Assembly: GCA_040756085.1 (NCBI GenBank)
Contig: JBFMAE010000333.1
Location: forward strand, 1 to 20,201
Reading direction: 5' to 3'
Source: JBFMAE01 sp040756085
GTDB taxonomy: Bacteria; Desulfobacterota; BSN033; UBA1163
DNA length: 20,201 bases
Under the pieces are notes generated by a model that saw only the letters and a list, made by a program, of their open reading frames with translations, had not been told where the DNA came from and searched no databases. This document shows, piece by piece, positions 14,278 through 20,201 of the stretch. Position numbers and translations under genes: made by a program. Numbering within the stretch: the first letter of the stretch is position 1; every line of letters begins with the position of its first letter.

Positions 14278-15015
14278 ATGCAGGAGAGAGAGGGAAAAAA
14301 ACCCACAGAAAAAGAGTTTGAAAAGAGGACCTACCTCAGGGAAAGTGTCAATCTCTTCACCCTCCTCACCGGGATACTCTATGGCGAATTGGATGAACGC
14401 CTCGGTATCAAAGAGGCGATCAGGAAGAACATGCAGAAGCCTGTTCCTCACCATGTCAACTTTACCTTCTGTTTTGGTGGAATTTCCTTCTTTCTATTCC
14501 TTATCCTTTTAGTGACCGGAGTACTTCTCCTCATGTATTATCGACCAACCACAGCCGAGGCTTATGAAAGCGTCGTTCTCATTACCAATGTTGTCCCCTA
14601 TGGGTGGCTTATTCGAGGGTTACATCATTGGGCTTCCAACCTCATGGTTCTAATGGTGATGTTCCATATGGCCAGAGTCTTCTTCTATGGTGCTTATAAA
14701 CCTCCGAGGGACTTCAACTGGGTGGTCGGTGTGATTCTCCTCCTTCTGACGTTGATGCTCGGTTTTTCAGGATACCTCTTGCCCTGGAATCAGGTCTCTT
14801 TCTGGGCTACCACAGTTGTGACAGATGCGGTGGGGGCACTTCCTGTCATTGGAAAACCCTTACAGTTCTTTACCAGGGGGGGACCGGAAGTTTCCCAATG
14901 GACCCTGACCCGTTTCTTCGCTCTCCACGTGGTCATTTTCCCTGCGTTCATGTTCATTTTTCTATTTCTTCATTTCGGGATATTGAGAAAACAAGGTATC
15001 TCAAGACCTTTATAA
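14278..15015 (+). CDS. Cytochrome b6-like subunit (N-terminal cytochrome b)
   Basis: The 245-residue protein has four membrane helices with heme ligand histidines H116/H130 (14 apart) and H217/H232 (15 apart). A 15-residue second interval is the b6 type, not the mitochondrial type. It has RGLHHWASN, GFSGYLLPW, and ends GISRPL like b6. Cys65 in HVNFTFCFGG aligns with the cysteine of chloroplast b6 that covalently holds the extra heme c-i, so this protein probably also carries that heme. An AGGAG site precedes the ATG. It works with the Rieske protein before it and the subunit IV-like protein after it to oxidise menaquinol and reduce periplasmic cytochrome. An N-terminal extension of about 55 residues precedes the helices. 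Confidence 0.93.
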   Translation: MQEREGKKPTEKEFEKRTYLRESVNLFTLLTGILYGELDERLGIKEAIRKNMQKPVPHHVNFTFCFGGISFFLFLILLVTGVLLLMYYRPTTAEAYESVVLITNVVPYGWLIRGLHHWASNLMVLMVMFHMARVFFYGAYKPPRDFNWVVGVILLLLTLMLGFSGYLLPWNQVSFWATTVVTDAVGALPVIGKPLQFFTRGGPEVSQWTLTRFFALHVVIFPAFMFIFLFLHFGILRKQGISRPL

Positions 15016-15036
15016 TAAAGAGAAAAGGAGAAGGGG

Positions 15037-15471
15037 ATGGAAAACGATGTGAAGAAAAAAGAGGAGATGGAAGAAAGGGGGATTCCATTTTTTCCTAACC
15101 ATTTTTTAAAAGAGATCATCGTAATGTGCTTGGTCCTGGCTGGACTCAGTCTTCTCGCCACCTTCTTCCCCGCTCCAATGGAAGAAAAAGCTGATCCCTT
15201 TGTTACTCCCACCCACATCAAGCCTGAATGGTACTTTTTAGCAAACTATAAATTCCTCCAACTCTCTGAAGTATTCGTTTTCCTTGGGCCATGGGCACCG
15301 AAACTATTGGGAATAGTGCTACAGATGCTAATTGTCTTGATTATCATTCTCTTCCCGTTCATCGACAAGAATCCCGAACGTCATCCTTTTAAAAATCGTT
15401 TCCTCACATGCTCAGGAATTTTCTTTATTGTCGTTTATGTGACTCTTTTTTATTTAGGCTATATTAAATGA
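15037..15471 (+). CDS. Subunit IV-like cytochrome b C-terminal protein
   Basis: The 144-residue protein has three membrane helices and the Qo-site motif PEWY in THIKPEWYFLANYKFL. It matches the split C-terminal half of cytochrome b found in b6f and in bc complexes of Firmicutes and some delta-type bacteria. AAAGGAG lies upstream of the ATG. Its TGA stop overlaps an ATGA at the start of the downstream gene's region, so the genes are coupled. Confidence 0.92.
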   Translation: MENDVKKKEEMEERGIPFFPNHFLKEIIVMCLVLAGLSLLATFFPAPMEEKADPFVTPTHIKPEWYFLANYKFLQLSEVFVFLGPWAPKLLGIVLQMLIVLIIILFPFIDKNPERHPFKNRFLTCSGIFFIVVYVTLFYLGYIK

Positions 15472-15485
15472 GAAGGAGAGAGCCG

Positions 15486-16781
15486 ATGAAATTTTTCCGC
15501 CTCGTCATACTTCACACAGCCATTCTCCTTGGAACCTGGATCTTCCTCCTCACCTCTCCTGTTTACTCAAAAACAGTCCCCCCATCGTCCTGTGTGAAGT
15601 GCCATTCAGATTTAGGAGGGGAATATGCCAAACCTGTCAAACTCCTGGAGGAAAGTATCCATGTTGAAAAAGAGGTAGCCTGTCATAATTGTCATGGAGG
15701 AGACCCAAAAACCTTCGATGAAGAAAAATCGATGTCCAAGGTAAAAGGATTTGTTGGAAGGCCCGGTTTCAAAGAGATCCCTGAGTTCTGCGCCCGATGC
15801 CATTCCAATGTAATCCTGATGAGACAATATAATCTGAGGACGGATCAACTGGCACAGTACAAGACTAGTTACCACGGAAAACTTCTTTATTCCAAAGGAG
15901 ATAAGAATGCAGCCACCTGCAATAGTTGCCACGGTGTCCACGATATTAAGAAGAAGGAAAATCCCCTTTCGATGGTCTATAAAACTAATCTCCCAAGGAC
16001 CTGTGCCAAGTGCCATTCTGATACAAAACTAATGGAGAAATATAAACTCCCCTCGAATCAATTCGACCTCTATCAAGCAAGCATCCATGGGAAAATGCTG
16101 ATGGAGAGGAATGACCTCCGGGCACCGGGATGTGCAGATTGCCATGGTATCCATGGGGCCACCCCTCCAGGTTATGCTGAGATCGCCAATGTATGTGCCT
16201 CCTGCCACAGTAGCATCGCCGACCTCTTTAAGCAAAGTCCCCATTATGCTGAAAAAACCAAAGTCCACATGGCAAGATGCGTTGACTGTCATGGGTCGCA
16301 TGATGTTTCCCACCCTACCACGGATTTGTATGTGGGAACAGGGGAGCGACATTGCGGGGGCTGCCATGGCCCTGATTCAAAGCAAGTTCGCTTGGGTCTT
16401 TTGTTGAAGAAGAAGATTGATGACACCATCCTATTGGTGGAGCAAGCGAAGAAGGCCATCGAAAGAATTCGCTATTCTGGAAAAAGCATTATAAAGATCG
16501 AAGAGGCATTTGAGGTTTCAAGGAGTGAATTGGTAAAAGCCAGGGCTGCCACTCACACCCTCAATATGGATAAAGTGGAGGAAAATGCGAAGAAGGCTAA
16601 TGAGAAGGCGAGCGAAGTCCTCCAGTCCATCAATCAAATCCGCCAGGAGTTGGAAGGGCGTAAAAGAGAAGTCATCTTTGTCTTGGTAGTTCTGGGCCTG
16701 ATCATCGTGATCGTCTCCCTTTACTACCTGAGGGCTAAGCACCAATGGATGGAGGGAACTGTGAAGGGGTCTATGAAATGA
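15486..16781 (+). CDS. Nonaheme c-type cytochrome with C-terminal coiled coil and anchor
   Basis: From ATG 15486 (AAGGAG just upstream; an ATG at 15468 would add six residues) the protein is 431 residues. A signal peptide (about 1-29, ending VYS) is followed by nine CxxCH motifs at residues 36, 66, 102, 145, 173, 216, 237, 265 and 290. A charged helical segment (about 305-395) looks like a coiled coil, and a membrane helix lies near the end (396-414). It is thus periplasmic but anchored at the C-terminus. It takes the place that cytochrome f or c1 holds in classical bc/b6f operons, and should accept electrons from the Rieske protein; that role is inferred from position. It overlaps the next gene by 4 nt (ATGA). 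Confidence 0.93.
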   Translation: MKFFRLVILHTAILLGTWIFLLTSPVYSKTVPPSSCVKCHSDLGGEYAKPVKLLEESIHVEKEVACHNCHGGDPKTFDEEKSMSKVKGFVGRPGFKEIPEFCARCHSNVILMRQYNLRTDQLAQYKTSYHGKLLYSKGDKNAATCNSCHGVHDIKKKENPLSMVYKTNLPRTCAKCHSDTKLMEKYKLPSNQFDLYQASIHGKMLMERNDLRAPGCADCHGIHGATPPGYAEIANVCASCHSSIADLFKQSPHYAEKTKVHMARCVDCHGSHDVSHPTTDLYVGTGERHCGGCHGPDSKQVRLGLLLKKKIDDTILLVEQAKKAIERIRYSGKSIIKIEEAFEVSRSELVKARAATHTLNMDKVEENAKKANEKASEVLQSINQIRQELEGRKREVIFVLVVLGLIIVIVSLYYLRAKHQWMEGTVKGSMK

Positions 16782-17272
16782 AATTCTTTTTCATCGGGTT
16801 GGTGATCGGAGCCGTCGTGCTCCTTCTGCTGATCAGTTCAGGTTTGACTTCAAAGACGGAGCAGCCTATTTCTTTTAACCATAAGAAGCACATGGAGCAG
16901 GGCTTAGAGTGCAACACCTGCCATCCCTATTTTAAAGAGCAGACCTTCTCCGGCATGCCAACCGTGGCAACCTGTCTGGAGTGTCATAAAGATCCCATTA
17001 CAAAAGGTGCGGAAGAGGAGAAAATTAGACAATTTCATCAAACGGGAAAGGAAATCCCTTGGAAACGGCTTTACGAACAGCCCGATGACGTCTTCTTTTC
17101 TCACCGGCGCCATGTAGCCCTTGGAAAGATCGGCTGTCAGACCTGTCACGGCGACGTTGGACAAAGCGAAAAGCCCCCGTCTAAGCCTTGGATGAAGATG
17201 ACCATGAAATGGTGCATGGATTGCCATGCCAAGACTAAGGCGAGCAACGACTGTCTGGCATGCCATGTCTAA
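16778..17272 (+). CDS. Pentaheme c-type cytochrome, QrcA/ActA-like
   Basis: The 164-residue protein has an N-terminal membrane anchor (about 4-22) and five CxxCH motifs at 45, 66, 120, 146 and 159. ISFNHKKH...LECNTCH, the PTVATCLECH block, and FFSHRRHVALGKIGCQTCHG are the pattern of the ActA subunit of alternative complex III and of QrcA. I chose ATG 16778 (AAGGGG 7 nt upstream); it overlaps the preceding stop as ATGA. It should exchange electrons with a periplasmic or membrane partner, perhaps the nonaheme cytochrome. A 65-bp gap separates it from the molybdopterin-family gene. The annotation as Qrc or ACIII subunit depends on the two genes after it. Confidence 0.9.
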   Translation: MKFFFIGLVIGAVVLLLLISSGLTSKTEQPISFNHKKHMEQGLECNTCHPYFKEQTFSGMPTVATCLECHKDPITKGAEEEKIRQFHQTGKEIPWKRLYEQPDDVFFSHRRHVALGKIGCQTCHGDVGQSEKPPSKPWMKMTMKWCMDCHAKTKASNDCLACHV

Positions 17273-17279
17273 AGATCCG

Positions 17280-17325
17280 TGACCGTGTCACGTGTCGCGT
17301 GTCCGGACACGGGGAACGGACACGA
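17280..17325. repeat. CGTGTC/GACACG short repeats upstream of the molybdopterin-family gene
   Basis: CGTGTCCGGACACG (17298-17311) is a perfect 14-bp palindrome inside a run of CGTGTC repeats, and GGACACG recurs at 17318-17324. The same 7-mer occurs at 19723 and 19781 on the far side of the gene. The function is unknown. Confidence 0.7.
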
Positions 17326-17337
17326 TAAGGCTTTGGG

Positions 17338-19698
17338 ATGAGGATCAACCGTAGAGATTTTTTGAAGATGGGCGGGGGCGCAGGGGTTGCCATTGCCTTA
17401 GGCGGTGGCTTTTGGAAGTGGTCTCAATTCCCTCCTGTTGAAAGACCCAATCCACCCGGAGTCGAAAAATGGGTGCCCACCGCTTGTGGTCAATGCATGG
17501 GCGGTTGTGGAATACTCGTGAGGGTAATCGATGGATGGGCAACCAACATCATCGGAAACCCGCTGCATCCGGTCAATCGAGGAACCTTATGCCCGAAAGG
17601 GATTGCCGGTCTTCAAGGACTCTATGATCCAGACCGTATTCGCTCCCCTCTGAGGAGGGGTGGAAAGAGAGGTGAAGGTCGATGGCAACCCGTGTCATGG
17701 GAAGAAGCTCTCCATCTTATCACAGAGGCTTTAAAGGATCTTCGACAAAAAGGAGAGCCCCATCACCTCGTGGTCCTTGGCGGAAGGTATCGGGGATTGA
17801 TGAGATCGCTCTGGGAGCGTTTCTTGGAGGCCTTTGGATCACCAAACTATATCGATAATCAATTCCAGTGGGAAGGGAGTCCAGTGGAGGGTTTCTTCCT
17901 CACCCAGGGGATTTATTCAATGCCGGCTTATGATTTTGAAAACACCCAATACATACTTTCTTTTGGCTCTGGGCTATTGGAATCCTATTGGTCTCCTGTT
18001 CAGGCTTTGAGGGCTTATGGCCACTTCAGAAGGGGAAAGCCTGGACAGAGGGGGAAACTGGTTCAGATCGAATCCCGTCTCTCCGTCACTGGTATCAAAG
18101 CGGATGAATGGATTCCGATTCGGCCGGGGACAGAGGGAATCATGGCCCTCGGTATTGCCCATATGATGGTTAAAGAAGACCTCTATAACAAAGAGTTCAT
18201 CTCTAACCATACCTTTGGTTTTGAAAATTGGGCAGATTCCCACGGTAGGGAACACCTCGGTTTCAAGGAGTTGGTTCTTTCAGAATATGAGCCCCAGCTT
18301 GTGTCAAAACAGACCGGTGCTCCCGTCGATATCATCATTCGGTTAGCGCGGGAGTTTGCTTTAAACCAACCCTCTCTCACCATCGGTTATCGGGATCGCC
18401 CCTTTCACCAAATGGCTGTTGCCGTTTTGAATGGATTGGTAGGTAACATCGATACATTCGGAGGGGTACTGATTCCGAGAACCATCCCCTATCAATCCTT
18501 TCCTCCCTTTAAGAGGGACACCGTTGCCCAAAGAGGCTATGAAAAGGAAAGAGTCGATGAAGGGAAAGGGCCATTGGCAATACATCGGCCTCACATTTTT
18601 GCCCAAAATACCCTTTCTGGAAGGCCCTATAAACCAAAAGTCCTATTTCTCTACTACACTAATCCTTCGTTTTCGAATCCAACCCCTGATCTCTTCTCAA
18701 AAGCACTTGCTGAGATTCCCTTCATCGTCAGTTTTTCGCCCTATATGGATGACAGCTCTCAGTTCGCAGACCTCGTTCTTCCAGACCATACCCCTCTGGA
18801 ACGTTGGCAGGACGACCCCTTATTTTTAAACAATGGATATTCTGTTCTTGGAATTCGGCAACCTATAATCGACCCCCTTTATCAGACAAAGTCCACAGGG
18901 GACGTCCTTTTACAGATTGCCAAATCTTTGGGCGGAGAAGTCCGGAAGGCCCTCCCCTGGAATGATTTTAAAGAGATTCTGATCTATAGTCTCAAGGGCG
19001 TCTTCGAGGCAAAACGGGGCGATATCTTCGGCCTCCAATTCGATGAGGCCTGGACTCGACTTCTTCAAAAGGGAGGATGGTGGGATCCTTCATATAAGAC
19101 CTTTGAAGAGTTTTGGAAACTTCTTCAAGAGAAGGGAGGGTGGTGGGATCCGATTTATGACTTCGGAGAACGGGATCGTATCTTCAAAACCCCTTCAAAA
19201 AAATTTGAGTTCTATGCACAGGGATTGAAAGAGAGAGACCTGAAAGACTCTTCTCTTCTCCCTCATTGGGAGGAGCCGAAGAAGGCCGCCGATGAGAAGG
19301 AATATCCACTCCGTCTCCATATCTTTCGGACAATAACACTGACAGGAGGAAGGAATGCCAATCAGCCCTGGCTTCATGAGATTGTGGGACCTCACCTATT
19401 TGAGAGATGGAAGACATGGGTGGAAATTAACCCAGAGACGGCTAAGCGACTGGGAGTATCGGATGGAGATTGGGTGTGGGTGGAATCTCCCCACGGAAAG
19501 ATTAAGGTGAAGACAAGGCTTTACAAAGGCGCTATGCCTGAGGTCGTCAATATCCCATTTGGACTGGGTCACCGCTCCGGGGGTCGATGGGCTGCTGGTT
19601 TGGGTACGAACCCTTATCGACTGCTCCCGAATGACCTCGATCCTTTGACCGGCCAACCCATTCATGGGACCGCTCGAGTGAAGGTGTATAAGGCCTAA
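17338..19698 (+). CDS. Tat-exported molybdopterin oxidoreductase-family subunit, QrcB/ActB-like
   Basis: The 786-residue protein has a Tat signal (INRRDFLKM, 3-11). A [4Fe-4S] site follows (C50, C53, C57, C85), then the large molybdopterin domain and the C-terminal dinucleotide-binding domain ending about residue 785. In the stretch where Mo-ligand cysteine or selenocysteine normally sits (about 172-192) there is EGSP, with no cysteine; only S181 or E179 could substitute. This favours a structural or electron-transfer subunit, as in QrcB and ActB, over a catalytic one. Near residues 575-610 the segment LLQ(E)KGGWWDP is duplicated. Position between a pentaheme cytochrome and an Fe-S protein supports Qrc/ACIII-like assignment. 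The ATG follows a short intergenic run of GACACG repeats. Confidence 0.9.
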   Translation: MRINRRDFLKMGGGAGVAIALGGGFWKWSQFPPVERPNPPGVEKWVPTACGQCMGGCGILVRVIDGWATNIIGNPLHPVNRGTLCPKGIAGLQGLYDPDRIRSPLRRGGKRGEGRWQPVSWEEALHLITEALKDLRQKGEPHHLVVLGGRYRGLMRSLWERFLEAFGSPNYIDNQFQWEGSPVEGFFLTQGIYSMPAYDFENTQYILSFGSGLLESYWSPVQALRAYGHFRRGKPGQRGKLVQIESRLSVTGIKADEWIPIRPGTEGIMALGIAHMMVKEDLYNKEFISNHTFGFENWADSHGREHLGFKELVLSEYEPQLVSKQTGAPVDIIIRLAREFALNQPSLTIGYRDRPFHQMAVAVLNGLVGNIDTFGGVLIPRTIPYQSFPPFKRDTVAQRGYEKERVDEGKGPLAIHRPHIFAQNTLSGRPYKPKVLFLYYTNPSFSNPTPDLFSKALAEIPFIVSFSPYMDDSSQFADLVLPDHTPLERWQDDPLFLNNGYSVLGIRQPIIDPLYQTKSTGDVLLQIAKSLGGEVRKALPWNDFKEILIYSLKGVFEAKRGDIFGLQFDEAWTRLLQKGGWWDPSYKTFEEFWKLLQEKGGWWDPIYDFGERDRIFKTPSKKFEFYAQGLKERDLKDSSLLPHWEEPKKAADEKEYPLRLHIFRTITLTGGRNANQPWLHEIVGPHLFERWKTWVEINPETAKRLGVSDGDWVWVESPHGKIKVKTRLYKGAMPEVVNIPFGLGHRSGGRWAAGLGTNPYRLLPNDLDPLTGQPIHGTARVKVYKA
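19060..19151 (+). repeat. In-frame repeat within the molybdopterin-family gene
   Basis: Copies at 19060-19088 and 19120-19151 encode LLQKGGWWDP and LLQEKGGWWDP, with a period of 60 to 63 nt; the second copy has one extra codon. Some family members have one such GGWWDP turn, so this may be an ancient local duplication. Confidence 0.6.
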
Positions 19699-19793
19699 AA
19701 AGTTCAGAGTTCGGAGTAAAAAGGACACGGACCGAGGCTGCGTGCCGAAATCCAAAACCAAAACTCTGGCGTGCAGTCACGGACACGAGAGTA
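19699..19793. other. Intergenic gap with repeat words
   Basis: The 95-base gap between the molybdopterin-family and Fe-S genes contains AGTTCAGAGTTCGGAGT (19701-19717) and two GGACACG 7-mers (19723-19729, 19781-19787). No promoter or terminator is clear. Confidence 0.55.
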
Positions 19794-20201
19794 ATGATGC
19801 CTCGTTGGGGAATGGTTATTGATTTAGATCGATGCTCTGCATGCCAAGCCTGTGTGGTCGCCTGCCATGCAGAAAATAATATTGCATTGATTGGCCCAGA
19901 GGAATCGGCAAAGGGCCGCTCCATCCATTGGATTGAACTCCATCCTTATATCGAAGGGGAATACCCTCATATCAAGGCAAGGCTTCTCCCGAGGCCATGC
20001 ATGCATTGTGAGCATCCGGCCTGTATAAAAGTCTGTCCGGTCGGGGCGACCTACACCAATGAAGAAGGGCTGGTTGGAGTGATTTATTCTCGATGCATCG
20101 GCTGCCGATATTGCACCACAGCCTGTCCTTATACCGTCCGAAATTTTAACTGGTATGGACCTCAATGGCCGAAAGAGATGAAAGGCTCCCTCAATCGAGA
20201 C
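19794..20201 (+). CDS. Fe-S electron-transfer subunit, QrcC/ActB-like, C-terminus beyond window
   Basis: The 136 visible residues hold three cysteine clusters: 14/17/20/24 (CSACQACVVAC), 69/72/77/81 (CMHCEHPACIKVC) and 101/104/107/111 (CIGCRYCTTAC); a fourth is expected after the cut. There is no Tat signal, as is usual for a subunit exported with its Tat-bearing partner. Either ATG 19794 or 19797 may start it; the ribosome site (GAGAG) is weak. It follows the QrcB/ActB-like gene, and an NrfD-type gene is expected next by family order. It should carry electrons between that membrane subunit and the large subunit. Confidence 0.85.
   Translation, partial: MMPRWGMVIDLDRCSACQACVVACHAENNIALIGPEESAKGRSIHWIELHPYIEGEYPHIKARLLPRPCMHCEHPACIKVCPVGATYTNEEGLVGVIYSRCIGCRYCTTACPYTVRNFNWYGPQWPKEMKGSLNRD

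Overview
This window looks like chromosomal DNA from an anaerobic or facultatively anaerobic Gram-negative bacterium with a cytochrome-rich respiratory chain. Desulfobacterota-like or Nitrospirota-like lineages fit best, but this is inferred from gene content and cannot be proved from the sequence. It carries four intact multiheme c-type cytochromes or heme-c sensors, one broken cytochrome gene, a Rieske/cytochrome b6-type quinol oxidase, two NrfD/Qrc-type quinone modules and several Tat-exported Fe-S proteins. No tRNA, rRNA, transposase, integrase or CRISPR array was seen.

Left part, minus strand (1-3039): a cysteine desulfurase, a NifU/IscU scaffold, a Thi4-type thiazole synthase and the start of a Tat-signal radical SAM protein. 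Together these handle sulfur mobilisation, Fe-S assembly and thiamine-thiazole synthesis. At 3223-3258 two divergent promoters overlap each other around one perfect 17-bp palindrome. One promoter fires left into the cysteine desulfurase. The other fires right into a small helix-turn-helix protein with eight cysteines, followed by an overlapping Tat-like radical SAM gene of the AmmeMemoRadiSam family. This layout suggests a cysteine-based, possibly Fe-S-sensing, autoregulator of the sulfur/Fe-S genes.

Middle (5002-9605, plus strand): a NarX-like histidine kinase whose periplasmic sensor has two heme-c motifs, with an overlapping NarL-type response regulator. Then come a poorly supported small ORF, a slipin/SPFH membrane protein, a small membrane protein with a fresh tandem duplication, and a GAF-domain protein.

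Right part (9688-20201, plus strand): a hexaheme cytochrome / Tat Fe-S protein / NrfD membrane protein cassette; a second response regulator about 89% identical to the first but with no kinase; and a cytochrome pseudogene. Next is an operon of Rieske protein, cytochrome b6-like protein, subunit IV-like protein and a membrane-anchored nonaheme cytochrome. The nonaheme gene overlaps the first gene of a Qrc/alternative-complex-III-like module: pentaheme cytochrome, Tat molybdopterin-family protein without an obvious Mo-ligand cysteine, and an Fe-S subunit cut by the window end. The two response regulators each have a similar 77-bp AT-rich module downstream. The combined reading is a redox-sensing (heme sensor) regulon feeding electrons between the quinone pool and periplasmic multiheme cytochromes.
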